From Candidatus Aquicultor sp. (GTDB taxonomy: Bacteria > Actinomycetota > Aquicultoria > Aquicultorales > Aquicultoraceae): a DNA stretch of 64,000 nucleotides. Shown here one piece after another: positions 42,513-51,491 of this stretch (positions are counted from its first letter, which is position 1; each line of letters starts with the position of its first letter). The notes beneath the pieces were generated by a model. It had not been told where the DNA came from. It saw nothing but the letters and a program-made list of their open reading frames with translations, and did not search any database. Both the position numbers and the translations under genes were made by a program. The DNA is taken from positions 1-64,000 of the forward strand of contig DASXVE010000024.1 of assembly GCA_036504445.1 (NCBI GenBank). The letters run 5' to 3'.

Positions 42513-42587
42513 AATTAATGCCTATTTATGAAGCTATGAGAGCCTTTTTAAGCCACTTTTTAGCACGTGGTAATGGTTTCCTATGGC

Positions 42588-42806
42588 CTAATGCGTCACG
42601 ATATAGACTATCAAAGCGCTGCACAGCGAGCAGAGCGCCGCCCATGTGATCGTCGTAATGGGTGAGTACCTCTTCAGCGTCACATTTGTGATCTCATCAA
42701 GCTTTGTCCATATCTTATCCAGGCTCCCATTGAGTTTTACGTGATAATTCTTATTTTGTTCCGATTCTGCTTCGAGCGTTGCGATCCGCTCTGCCATTTC
42801 TGCCAT
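42588..42806 (-). CDS. XhlA-like holin accessory protein
   Basis: 72 residues: an N-terminal coiled coil (MAEMAERIATLEAESEQN, heptads of Ile/Leu) and a C-terminal membrane anchor (TTITWAALCSLCSALIVYIV). This is the layout of XhlA/hemolysin-type proteins that work with holins. GGGAGGCGG precedes the ATG. Confidence 0.65.
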   Translation of the reverse strand: MAEMAERIATLEAESEQNKNYHVKLNGSLDKIWTKLDEITNVTLKRYSPITTITWAALCSLCSALIVYIVTH

Positions 42807-42850
42807 ACCGCCTCCCTTAAAATAAAAACATCCGTTATAGCCGCGTAGGT

Positions 42851-43006
42851 TTATTTTTTCTCAATCCCTTGCGACGCTTTCACTTTTTCCACGTCGGCTT
42901 TAACCCCGCTGATTTTCTTGCGAAGCTCGCCTATAGCAAGCCTCTCTTGGCTCGTGTTGTGCGGCGCAGGGACAAGCTCATGGATGGGCTTTGCAAACCG
43001 TTTCAC
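42851..43006 (-). CDS. Small phage protein, 51 residues
   Basis: A GTG frame with AGGGGG upstream; Lys/Glu-rich and helical (LAIGELRKKISGVKADVEKV), fitting a short coiled coil. It fills the gap between the XhlA-like gene and the tail protein gene on the same strand, as expected in a compact phage operon. Family unknown. Confidence 0.5.
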   Translation of the reverse strand: MKRFAKPIHELVPAPHNTSQERLAIGELRKKISGVKADVEKVKASQGIEKK

Positions 43007-43017
43007 AGTAACCCCCT

Positions 43018-43875
43018 TTACCCGATGCGCGGCTGGCGCGTCACCGGAGGCTTGAGTAGATGAATAATGTTTTGTTCCTTCTTTTCGAATATCGCGTAGA
43101 TATCGTTTGCAAGCGTGCGGTAGTCCGGTGGTTTAACCGCCATGTCGTCGGCAACCTCAGGGAAACCGGAATCGGCGATTCTTTTGTACCTGGCGCCGCT
43201 TGCGCAGGAGTACGCCGCAGAAAGCGCGAGCACTTCGATAGCCGCTGGTTCCGTCGGGAAAGCGGTGCTAAGTGTGCTCGATGCCGTGGTAAGCCCGGAC
43301 GTTGAGAAAGCTACCGTGTGTTTGATGCGAAGCGGTATAGCGCTTGCAAATTTGTACTTAAAGAAGAGCGTTCGCGGGTTGTGCGCCGTATCTGGTTTCC
43401 ACCACCTAGCGGGTTTCCATACCGGTTCCGTTGCTGTTCCGACGTTAAACTCGACGAACGTAATCCTAAGCGCCCCGAGGGTAGATACGCCCACGCTGTC
43501 GGCGCCGGACGTAGCCGACAGAGTTTTATCGATAGTTTCATAATAGTAGGGAGATAGGGCGTTTTTGATGCCGCGAAGCATCGCCGCGTGAGAAAAACGA
43601 AGCGTTGAGCAATCGCACGTTATGGCTTGTCCGTTGGTCGGGACATTACCCGTCGTAAAAGTTATCTCTCCGGTCGTGTCGTCAATCGTATATTGCGTGC
43701 CCCTGGTTTTCGTAACCGTCGCTACTTTGACCACATCGGATGATGGCACGATAGGCGTTAAGAGCCCGTAGACCGTTTTAACGCCGTCTGCCGTCCAGCT
43801 TCCTTGCCCGTAGCGCGGGTAGTTGTCGAGCTGGTCTGCCATAATGTCGAATATATCTTGCGCGGTAATCGTCAT
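43018..43875 (-). CDS. Phage structural protein (tail or baseplate), hypothetical
   Basis: 285 residues. It begins MTITAQDIFDIMADQLDNYP with GGAGATG upstream. The N-terminal 75 residues contain a duplicated beta motif (TRGTQYTIDDTTGEITFTTG), common in phage neck and tail proteins; the C-terminal half is alpha-beta with Ser/Thr-rich loops. I cannot assign it to a named family. Its position between the SGNH hydrolase and lysis genes points to a minor tail or adaptor protein. Confidence 0.55.
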   Translation of the reverse strand: MTITAQDIFDIMADQLDNYPRYGQGSWTADGVKTVYGLLTPIVPSSDVVKVATVTKTRGTQYTIDDTTGEITFTTGNVPTNGQAITCDCSTLRFSHAAMLRGIKNALSPYYYETIDKTLSATSGADSVGVSTLGALRITFVEFNVGTATEPVWKPARWWKPDTAHNPRTLFFKYKFASAIPLRIKHTVAFSTSGLTTASSTLSTAFPTEPAAIEVLALSAAYSCASGARYKRIADSGFPEVADDMAVKPPDYRTLANDIYAIFEKKEQNIIHLLKPPVTRQPRIG

Positions 43876-43887
43876 GTTCGCATCTCC

Positions 43888-45396
43888 TTAATTAAGCTTG
43901 CGAGGGTTCGCACGTCTGAGCCCCGTACTTTTTGGCTGGCTCTGCTTCGGTGCGGAATCATCCAGGGCGGCTCTACTGGTATCCATGCTGCCGGGTATGG
44001 CGCGAATCATGCCGCCCGGTGCCCCTATTACGCCCGGCAATGCTGCGCGATTTAGCGAAATACCGATAGGTATCTCTGCGGCCTCCGCTCTTTTCATCGC
44101 TGTTTCTGCGGCATCTATTTCCTGTCCTGCTGCTGCGACAGAGGGTTTGATAGAATAAAGCCCGCCCTGGTAGAGCGCCTCAGGGATTTCAAAAGCGGTT
44201 GAGTATGCCGATAGCCGCGCACTCGCACCCACGCTCACCGTCCCGCTGAATGGCAACGAGTGAGCGGACGCATAGCCGGTTTCGCCATGCGTGATATTTG
44301 AGGAAAACGTTAGTGCGTGTACGTTCGCTTCGCCTGCACCGCCAAAAGTGATGTTCGGGGCAAGCCCTACTATGCTCGGAACAATTACATTACCGACCGT
44401 TCCAACCGGATACACGGCTACTTTAGACTCATACGAAGTAGCCCCACGTGTTGCCCGCGCCTTAAAGCTCACATCATCGACCGCCACTGCGTAGGGCACA
44501 CTTGATCGGTATGTTCTGCCGCTTACGAGTTGCGCTGTCGCCATCGGCAGCCATGCCCCCGCACCCACCTTATACTGAAATACCATAGTGTCGGTGAGGC
44601 TGATGAAATTTGCGATATCACAGTCGAATTGCAGGGTTTCGCCGACTTTGGTGACGGTTGGTGCGGTGAACCCAAGCGCTAACGGTTGGTTGAACCATTC
44701 CTCGTAATCGGCAAAGCCTAAATAGTGACCTGCCTGATTACGGTGCAAACTATCATACATAATGCCGCTTGCGGTAAGCGTTGACGTGTAGGTATCAAGA
44801 AGCCCTATCCCTTGTACCGCAAATTCATCCGCAACCACGTCGTATTCCGCGATATAGTCGGCGTAGGACTTCCCATCAGCGGTTCCCATAGTTACGTTGC
44901 CCTCTTTAACGAGAACCGGAACCATGCCATTATCTAAGCATTGCTGTACCATGGTTCGCGTATTAGCACAATACATAGTCCAATTGATGTGCCCCGCTCC
45001 AAGACCGATGCGATGGTTTAGGTCGTTGATGTTGAGAGCGATAAAAACAATATCGGGTTTGGGGTTCATGGCGGCAAGCGCCGTTATAGTGGGGATGCCT
45101 TCTATGACTCCATGCGTACCCCTGCCTAAATGGTCCTCAGTACACCACCCATCACCAGAGAGGTTGTAGAGGTCGCTTTGGGCGTTTTTCGCTTTAAGCA
45201 TTGCCCTCAGCTGTATCGCCATGCTCTGCACTCGCGTATCAATCCTGCTTGCCGTTGTAAGCTGCATATTGAGCTTTTCAACAAGATAGTCCCAATTATT
45301 TGCATAGTATCCACAGCCTACCGAATTACCAACAAAACCGGCAATAACCCGCTCATTATTCTGGTATTTCTCTAGTATGCCAAGATAGGTAGACAT
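43888..45396 (-). CDS. SGNH/GDSL hydrolase on a phage tail protein
   Basis: 502 residues. The first 240 form an SGNH hydrolase: GFVGNSVGCGY (Ser in block I), a central GDG region, IVFIALNINDL (Asn of block III) and MYDSLHRNQAGHYLG (Asp-His of block V). Such domains in tail proteins deacetylate host surface glycans during adsorption. Residues about 250-345 look like an immunoglobulin-like or FN3-like beta domain, and 350-410 contain a repeated Gly-rich motif (NITFGGAGEANVHALTFSSN, next to similar units). The C-terminus is helical and Pro-rich. It starts at an ATG without a strong ribosome binding site. Confidence 0.72.
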   Translation of the reverse strand: MSTYLGILEKYQNNERVIAGFVGNSVGCGYYANNWDYLVEKLNMQLTTASRIDTRVQSMAIQLRAMLKAKNAQSDLYNLSGDGWCTEDHLGRGTHGVIEGIPTITALAAMNPKPDIVFIALNINDLNHRIGLGAGHINWTMYCANTRTMVQQCLDNGMVPVLVKEGNVTMGTADGKSYADYIAEYDVVADEFAVQGIGLLDTYTSTLTASGIMYDSLHRNQAGHYLGFADYEEWFNQPLALGFTAPTVTKVGETLQFDCDIANFISLTDTMVFQYKVGAGAWLPMATAQLVSGRTYRSSVPYAVAVDDVSFKARATRGATSYESKVAVYPVGTVGNVIVPSIVGLAPNITFGGAGEANVHALTFSSNITHGETGYASAHSLPFSGTVSVGASARLSAYSTAFEIPEALYQGGLYSIKPSVAAAGQEIDAAETAMKRAEAAEIPIGISLNRAALPGVIGAPGGMIRAIPGSMDTSRAALDDSAPKQSQPKSTGLRRANPRKLN

Positions 45397-45434
45397 GGTG
45401 TTATCCCTTGTTGTACATATGCTATAATCGTTCT

Positions 45435-45692
45435 ATGAACAAGCTATTGTGTATCGTCACCTCTGGCCTTACCGCCTTACTGAACACTTTTTTTGGTGAT
45501 TACGAGGTTGACGTGTGCTCGCACTATATCGAACACGACTATGGCCCCGAATCTCCGGGCGTTCCTGCTTGCACGTATCCACAAGATAGCCCTCACTTCT
45601 CAGCAGTGGTCAATCACGGCCTTTGCGACGCCTCTTGCCCTGGCCACAATCCAACAATTAAGATGTATTACCGCGAAGTGCTCAAGCGATAG
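45435..45692 (+). CDS. Possible small protein opposite to the tail operon
   Basis: About 85 residues starting MNKLLCIVTSGLTALLNTFF, which resembles a lipoprotein-like or membrane leader, then a Cys/His-rich body. TATAAT lies at 45423-45428 just upstream of the ATG, with a poor -35. It lies on the plus strand between two minus-strand tail genes, so it could be a moron, but the frame may be chance. Confidence 0.3.
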   Translation: MNKLLCIVTSGLTALLNTFFGDYEVDVCSHYIEHDYGPESPGVPACTYPQDSPHFSAVVNHGLCDASCPGHNPTIKMYYREVLKR

Positions 45693-45704
45693 TATTGCTT
45701 CATG

Positions 45705-48359
45705 CTAACCCGTAACATAGGTTTTAAAGAGCAAGGGGTCTTGTGCCGCATCCTCTGCCCACGATCCATTGGTTGTTGTGCGGGTATAGTTCACCCCCAC
45801 TGCGGTGCCAATGTTGTTCACCCACCCATAAAACGTGTCACCGCTTGGCACCCGCAGCGACACCCAATACACTTGTCCGTTGGTAACGCTGGCCCCCGAG
45901 ATAACGGCGGTTCGCGGTGAAGATATCCCGCCAGCTTCGTCTATGGGGCTGGTAAATGAGGGTATAGTCGTTCCGCTACCGATAACCGGTCCGGGAGTGC
46001 CGGAGCTATCAGCGCGTATCTCTGCTACCAAATTAGCGGCGGTTCCCTGGTAGTAGTAAACAGGAATGTCAACCTTGCTTAGTTTCCCGGTCTTACCACA
46101 GGTGAATTTTACCGCACGCTCTCTGTAGCCGCTGCCGCTAGTCGGGCCTATTACTCCGTTGGCCCCACGCGTTCCCGCCGCCCAATAGTTAGCATCCAGC
46201 GTTTCAACGCCGGGGGTCGCAACAACTGCGGTGCTCTTAGCACTTATAGCACTATAATTATCAACCGCCTCACAGCACAGGTCATAACTCGCTCCATTGG
46301 TAAGGCCGCTAAACGTATGCGGAGCAGATCCAGTTCCATCTGATACCCAGATACTTTGCCCGGTTTCGCGCTTATACCAGTTATATGCCGAGAGCGTCGC
46401 ACTATCTGAGAGCGTCGTAGCCGTTGTTACGGCGACTTGTAGCGTTGTTGAGCCTACTGTCGGCGTACCTAAAACCGGGGCGGTCGGTGCGGTGTGGGCA
46501 AAGGTGATCGGCGTTGGTGTCCACGCTCCATAACCTGCAATAGTATCGAGCCCATCCACCCACGCCTTATACTGGTTGACTCCTGATATCGTCAACCCGG
46601 TCGCCTGGATGGTAAAACTTCCACCGTTAGCGATATTAAGGCCGGTAAATTCCTGTTGGATGCAGCCTATGTTAGTCGGGTCGTTATCTGCTATCGTAGC
46701 AGCACCAATAGATGACTTTAACTTGGTTACGTTCGGGCCGTCCGGGTTGCTGATTGTGCCCTGGATAGTTACTGCGGTCGGCGAGTTAACCATGACACTT
46801 GCCAACGTCTCTGTCGGAGATATGTAAGCGATAGTTGCAGCAGCCGGTACCCAATTTCCCCACTGTGTTCCTCCTTCGGATTTCGTTTCCTCAATCTTGG
46901 CGCTTGGCGTATAGGTCGTATCGTGGATGAGCCCAAGAGCGGTCTTAGTGTAGCCGGAGCCACCTTGAATCGCAGTAATTGCCGCATCGCCAACGCCGAC
47001 AACAAGCTCAAATGCTCTGCCCTCGGATAGCGCAGTCGCGTAAGCCGCGTCTTTGTCTAACAGTTCAGTATTCTTAAAGAACCCGATACGGATTGTCTTT
47101 AGAATATCGGCGTTCGATATCGCTCCTATTTTGATATTGACGCTATCGACCGTGCCCGGCGTCGTAGCGGATGCCGATGCAATCAAGATATTTGCCGGGA
47201 CAACACTAGGGGGCATATTGGTTGGGAAATTAATAACTAAAACAGCTGACTTTACGCTCTCATTGTCAGTATCATCAACTGCAGTAACCCAGAAATATAC
47301 AGTGGAGCCTGGCGTTTGAGCAGATACGTTAAATACGGTCGACGGCGGCGAGCCTAGCGTCCCCCCGGTGTTTGCAAGGTATTGCGTAGCCGTGCTCGCG
47401 TCATTAACCGAATTGCTGTAAAGCCGATACGTTCTGACATAGCCGTCGATATCGCTTGAGCCGGTAAAACCAATCGCGCAGCTGTTGATAGTCTTATTGT
47501 AATCATACAGACCGGTGGGAACGGTCGGCGGCTGGTTGGCGGGGATGGTGATGGTTTTCGTTATATACGCACCCGCGCCGGATTCAGCGGATATGGCGCG
47601 TAAAGATACCGTTACCTGCCCCGCGCTGTTCGCTTTGACGATGAATACACCGCTACCGGTCGAATTAATTTCAGTACCGGTAAAGAGCGTGGTTCCTGCT
47701 CCGTCGCCGACAATATTAGCCGGGTTGGAGGTACTACCCTGGCACATCTCAAAATAGATGCTGGCCCCGGCATTGTCGGGATCGGTTACGCTTGCCGCGC
47801 CGACGTATTTAGCAAGGTAGCCACCCTGGGTAATACCGGTGATTGAGAAATTAGCAAGAGAAAGCGTGGGCTTTCTGTCTGTTGAGGCGCTCACGCCTAA
47901 ATTGTAGTAACCGTCGCTGCTAAAGACAACGCCCCAGGCAAGCCCGCTATCAGCTTTTTTCTCCTGGTAGTCGAGTATACCATGAACAATCGACAAACCA
48001 GGGTCGTAAGGAAATCCGCCCGTTGCGACGCCTCGCGCCTCGACGACTACGATATAGCGCATGTTGCTAAACGTGGCGTTATTAAACGCAAAAGCGGGCA
48101 GCACGGCTCGGACTCGATTGTTGTATTTGTCAACGGTCATGTTTGAGAGCAGCATCCCGCCCTTGGTGTACCAGTTGCCCACGACTGCCGGGTCAAGCTC
48201 ATTGCCCGATATGCTGGAGACGGTGCCGTTTGCCGTTGTGCTCTTGCCGTAAGCGGAGCTAAGCATCATAGCGTAGAAGTGTCTGCTTGCACCCTCGTAG
48301 TAGGCTTTGACCATCTCGTATTGGCCTTCAAGATGATGCTCAATTGTAAAGTCTGCCAT
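45705..48359 (-). CDS. Large phage tail protein with FN3-like repeats
   Basis: About 884 residues; the ATG at 48359 follows TGGAGGGG and is preferred over 48383. It begins MADFTIEHHLEGQYEMVKAY. The middle holds several fibronectin type III-like units (NQPPTVPTGLYDYNKT ... VYFWVTAVDDTDNESV; PTAPVLGTPTVGST ... YDLCCEAVDNYSAI). The C-terminal 170 residues are a jelly-roll-like beta domain (AVKFTCGKTGKLSKVDIPVY), probably carbohydrate-binding. A side tail fibre or host-recognition protein is the best reading. Confidence 0.68.
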   Translation of the reverse strand: MADFTIEHHLEGQYEMVKAYYEGASRHFYAMMLSSAYGKSTTANGTVSSISGNELDPAVVGNWYTKGGMLLSNMTVDKYNNRVRAVLPAFAFNNATFSNMRYIVVVEARGVATGGFPYDPGLSIVHGILDYQEKKADSGLAWGVVFSSDGYYNLGVSASTDRKPTLSLANFSITGITQGGYLAKYVGAASVTDPDNAGASIYFEMCQGSTSNPANIVGDGAGTTLFTGTEINSTGSGVFIVKANSAGQVTVSLRAISAESGAGAYITKTITIPANQPPTVPTGLYDYNKTINSCAIGFTGSSDIDGYVRTYRLYSNSVNDASTATQYLANTGGTLGSPPSTVFNVSAQTPGSTVYFWVTAVDDTDNESVKSAVLVINFPTNMPPSVVPANILIASASATTPGTVDSVNIKIGAISNADILKTIRIGFFKNTELLDKDAAYATALSEGRAFELVVGVGDAAITAIQGGSGYTKTALGLIHDTTYTPSAKIEETKSEGGTQWGNWVPAAATIAYISPTETLASVMVNSPTAVTIQGTISNPDGPNVTKLKSSIGAATIADNDPTNIGCIQQEFTGLNIANGGSFTIQATGLTISGVNQYKAWVDGLDTIAGYGAWTPTPITFAHTAPTAPVLGTPTVGSTTLQVAVTTATTLSDSATLSAYNWYKRETGQSIWVSDGTGSAPHTFSGLTNGASYDLCCEAVDNYSAISAKSTAVVATPGVETLDANYWAAGTRGANGVIGPTSGSGYRERAVKFTCGKTGKLSKVDIPVYYYQGTAANLVAEIRADSSGTPGPVIGSGTTIPSFTSPIDEAGGISSPRTAVISGASVTNGQVYWVSLRVPSGDTFYGWVNNIGTAVGVNYTRTTTNGSWAEDAAQDPLLFKTYVTG

Positions 48360-48379
48360 GTGCCCCTCCAAATAAAAAC

Positions 48380-48394
48380 GCACCCAATAGGTGC
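48380..48394 (-). terminator. Short hairpin terminator
   Basis: GCACC / GGTGC with a five-base loop; on the minus strand it is followed by GTTTTTATTT. It lies between the propeller-like tail gene and the FN3 tail gene. Confidence 0.6.
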
Positions 48395-48421
48395 TGGTTA
48401 ATCATCAAGATATGTATGCTG

Positions 48422-50206
48422 CTATATCTCTTTGAGTTCAAGATAGATAAACTTCTGCTTGCCTTTGTCGGATACGATTTCGCGGTAGAGCTTCTTGGTC
48501 AGGCGAACCGTACTTGCAGTATTGGAATAATTACTATCCCTATACGTAAAGGTAGGGTAGACTAATACCGCCTCTAGCGCCGCTATTATCTGCCCCCCGG
48601 TTCGGGTGTCCTTCTGCCCTTTAATAAGCGTATCCGCGTAATCATGCGAGGCAAGCGCCACTTTAAATGTGTGCTTAAGCGGCAGTTTCGGCGCGAAGAA
48701 ATACCCCAAAGAGGTCACTATCGGGGAAACGGTAGTGTCTGTGGCTCGGTACAGTTCCACCTTAAATTCAATGCCTTTGCCTATTAAATAATCCCCGCTT
48801 CCGCCAACGAGGTTGTAGGTTTTCGAAGTCGCATTGGTATCGTCGTGCCGATCAACGGCGGAAAGCTCGGTAAAAGACAAATCAGAATCAAGCCGGTAGT
48901 AAACGCGGACAGAAGAACCGACGGGCAGCGGCTCGGTCAAAAGCTTTGCGGTGGTGTACACCTTGTCTTGCGTCGGCATGTCGTAGTAGTCCATACCGGA
49001 TGTGAGATAGCCCGAGGCTACCTTATTAGTGCTCTCACCGTAAATGCCGCTATCAACTATAACGACATGCTTTACTCCGTTCTTTACCAGCACTGCGCTG
49101 ACATAACCGGCGGACTGTCCTGATACTGTAGTTTCTTTACTTATGCCGCCGTAGCCCTGTATCGCAAAATATACGTTATCTAAATAGCCGTCGCATCTGC
49201 GAACAAAACCGCTTATATCGTCATCATAGAACAGCTGCGTAGGCCCGATAGCGGCGACAAACGCCAGTACGCACGGGTGCCCCCCGATGCTGCCGCACAC
49301 ATACAACACACCCATATAGCCGGTGATGCTCCGCCCGACAAAACCTTTTGGGAGCCGTGCGAACAGTGACGTAGTGGAGCCGTCATATGCGTACAATAAA
49401 CATTCGTCGTCAGAATACGTGCTTGCCAGCACAATAGGTTGGTTCTGGTGCAGGGTGATATCGATAAAATAGTAGCCGGTCATATTTGTTTTTAGGCTGG
49501 TAGCGGTGCCGCTGGTCGTAACTTTAGTAAACTCTGGGGAACTACTTACAAGGTATAAGTCGCCCTCCCACGCGACCATGCGATACCCCCCTGTCGTGTT
49601 ATTTACAATCGTGTAGCTTGAAATATTAAAGTTGATCGCACCTTTATATACTCCTGCGTCTGTGGTTATATACGGCACCGACCCGATAAAGCAAATATCT
49701 GTCGCGTTGTAACCCCCGTTCTCCGGTGCGAGCGCTTCGGAATACGTCCCGGCGCTTGTATCGTATTTTCCGATATACCACTTACTATCACTTGATTTCT
49801 TATAACAAATCCAGATAGTGTCCCTGTGGATACGGGCTACGCTTATATGCGACCAGAAAGGATTATCGGACGTGGTAACTCCAGTTATCGCTTGCTTTAG
49901 CGTATTGTCGGCGATTAAGCTGATTTTCCCCGCATCACTGATATTGATACCGCTTGAGGTGTTGAACCTGTTCGGGCTAAATGGGGCATCGGTTCTATAT
50001 ATATCCTGACCCATGCCCTCTTGCCATGCGGAATAAACCCGCGCGGTAAGTTCGTTAAAGTCCTGGATGCCCCGGTTGGCCGCTGTCGTGATTTTCGGCG
50101 CGACTGTTTCCTCGGCGATGATGTCTTTGGGCAAGTTTGGGCTGGTCGCGCTACGAAACAGCACTCCCCCTATTTCGATATCAAAGTCTACGCCAAACGT
50201 GGGCAT
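48422..50206 (-). CDS. Phage tail protein, possibly beta-propeller
   Basis: 594 residues. It starts MPTFGVDFDIEIGGVLFRSA after GGAGCGAG. Most of the protein is a series of short beta repeats with YKKSSDSKWYIGKYD-, VAWEGDLYLV- and YMGVLYVCGSIGGHP-like strands, as in a propeller or other blade-type tail receptor protein. The last 120 residues are alpha-beta. I cannot name a family; place and composition indicate a tail spike or fibre component. Confidence 0.55.
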   Translation of the reverse strand: MPTFGVDFDIEIGGVLFRSATSPNLPKDIIAEETVAPKITTAANRGIQDFNELTARVYSAWQEGMGQDIYRTDAPFSPNRFNTSSGINISDAGKISLIADNTLKQAITGVTTSDNPFWSHISVARIHRDTIWICYKKSSDSKWYIGKYDTSAGTYSEALAPENGGYNATDICFIGSVPYITTDAGVYKGAINFNISSYTIVNNTTGGYRMVAWEGDLYLVSSSPEFTKVTTSGTATSLKTNMTGYYFIDITLHQNQPIVLASTYSDDECLLYAYDGSTTSLFARLPKGFVGRSITGYMGVLYVCGSIGGHPCVLAFVAAIGPTQLFYDDDISGFVRRCDGYLDNVYFAIQGYGGISKETTVSGQSAGYVSAVLVKNGVKHVVIVDSGIYGESTNKVASGYLTSGMDYYDMPTQDKVYTTAKLLTEPLPVGSSVRVYYRLDSDLSFTELSAVDRHDDTNATSKTYNLVGGSGDYLIGKGIEFKVELYRATDTTVSPIVTSLGYFFAPKLPLKHTFKVALASHDYADTLIKGQKDTRTGGQIIAALEAVLVYPTFTYRDSNYSNTASTVRLTKKLYREIVSDKGKQKFIYLELKEI

Positions 50207-50215
50207 ACTCGCTCC

Positions 50216-50701
50216 TTACTGCTGGCTCTTGCCGAATGACTTCAGCGCTTCGATGATTGTTTCCGTTTTCATGCCGAAGGGGTTAATGCCCCTCGCTTTA
50301 GCTGCATCTTGCAGATCTTTGTAACTCATATTGATGTAGCCGGACGCGTCGATTTCTTTGACCACCGGCTCTTTAGCTTCGTCGGCGCGCTCCTCGTTGG
50401 GATCGGCGACGTTTGGAGTAGGCGCTACCTTTACGTACATCTCCTTGGGTGCGCCTTCGGCCTCGCAGCCCTTCATGAGGTGCCGGGCGAGCTTTTCCGG
50501 GGTTGCGCAGTCGAGCCCGCACAGCGGGCATATAAATTCAGGTTGTGGCGCCACAGGGCGTTTGTCGTAACCAAGGCTTGTAAGAATTGCAATCGTTCGT
50601 TCATCTTCGCTGCGGTATATACCGTTCTCGAATTTGCACAGCATTGCACCCTTCTCTTTGTCCCACACGCACTGAGACGGGTTTTTTGAATAAAATCTCA
50701 T
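50216..50701 (-). CDS. Phage protein with Cys2-His-Cys finger and HeH/SAP-like tail
   Basis: 161 residues. The centre has FICPLCGLDCATPEKLARHL followed by a Cys, a C2H2-type finger. The C-terminus (MSYKDLQDAAKARGINPFGM) is a HeH/SAP-like helix-extension-helix used in nucleic-acid binding and frequent in phage head genes. GAGGAA precedes the ATG. Possibly a head-tail connector or packaging-associated protein. Confidence 0.55.
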   Translation of the reverse strand: MRFYSKNPSQCVWDKEKGAMLCKFENGIYRSEDERTIAILTSLGYDKRPVAPQPEFICPLCGLDCATPEKLARHLMKGCEAEGAPKEMYVKVAPTPNVADPNEERADEAKEPVVKEIDASGYINMSYKDLQDAAKARGINPFGMKTETIIEALKSFGKSQQ

Positions 50702-50736
50702 ATAAATTCCTCGCTTTTCTAAAAAGTAAAAGGTAG

Positions 50737-50764
50737 ATAGAGGAGCCGGTTAAGGCTCCTCTAT
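50737..50764 (-). terminator. Intrinsic terminator, 11-bp stem
   Basis: Perfect stem ATAGAGGAGCC / GGCTCCTCTAT with a six-base loop, just past the stop of the gene ending at 50770; downstream on the minus strand is a T-rich stretch. Confidence 0.75.
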
Positions 50765-50769
50765 ATTGG

Positions 50770-51426
50770 TTATGCCGCGTCCGCCTCGGTATAGGTGATT
50801 TCTATAATTACACCGGGCAGGTTAGCCGTAGCGCCATTAGTTACGGTCAGATATAGCTTTTCTCCTGCCGATAGTACTTTGTAAGTGCTATCAAGCGTCC
50901 CGAGCGACGTAACTGCATTTGCTGCTGGGAACCCCGGTGCGGTGTCATAGGTGTCGGTTACGATGGTGTTGGTTCCATCGGTCAACGCCCACACGCTCGT
51001 ATTGGCGTCATCAACGCCTGCCGCAGCCCCTTGTGGGATAATCTTTGCACTCGTAAGGGTAATATCAATACCAGTCGGCGCCGACAGAATACAGCGAGCC
51101 GCGATGTCCGCTCCTGCGGCTAAATCCTCAACCTGGTAGCGATACGTTTTTGCCTTCGCGCTTGCGGCGAGTTTTGCAAGGGTCACGTTTGCATCAGTTA
51201 TCTTGACAGTGGTTACTGCACCGGCTGCAAGTTTGGCTTCCGTTACCGCAAGCGCGTTAATCTTGGCGGTCGTAATAGCGTCATCCGCTACAGTGCCGAC
51301 CGTTACGGCCTTCGAGTTGGTGCCGTCGTGGTTGTGTCCGCTCGTCACATCGAAAATCGTTTTAAATAACGTCCTGACGACGACCCGCTTTATGCGGGTG
51401 AAATCATATCCTGAATATGTTGCCAT
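50770..51426 (-). CDS. Phage head/tail decoration-like protein
   Basis: 218 residues. The stretch VTSGHNHDGTNSKAVTVG is a motif common in phage fibre and decoration proteins; it is followed by several degenerate Ala-rich repeats (ITTAKINALAVTEAKLAAGA and relatives) predicted to form a trimeric helical or beta-helical shaft, and then a beta-sandwich C-terminus. Its location next to the major capsid gene favours a head fibre or decoration protein. Confidence 0.6.
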   Translation of the reverse strand: MATYSGYDFTRIKRVVVRTLFKTIFDVTSGHNHDGTNSKAVTVGTVADDAITTAKINALAVTEAKLAAGAVTTVKITDANVTLAKLAASAKAKTYRYQVEDLAAGADIAARCILSAPTGIDITLTSAKIIPQGAAAGVDDANTSVWALTDGTNTIVTDTYDTAPGFPAANAVTSLGTLDSTYKVLSAGEKLYLTVTNGATANLPGVIIEITYTEADAA

Positions 51427-51445
51427 GTGATTATCCTTTCAAGTA

Positions 51446-51469
51446 CGGAGGGGTTGTTACACCCCTCCG
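51446..51469. terminator. 9-bp GC-rich hairpin after the capsid gene
   Basis: CGGAGGGGT / ACCCCTCCG with a six-base loop, within longer AGTAC...GTACT flanks. It lies between capsid and decoration genes and may tune expression downstream of the capsid. Confidence 0.6.
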
Positions 51470-51491
51470 CCATTTTGTACTTGAGTATTAC

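Noticed and set aside
42588-50206. Diversity-generating retroelement near the tail genes
   Set aside because: No reverse transcriptase and no template/variable repeat pair visible.
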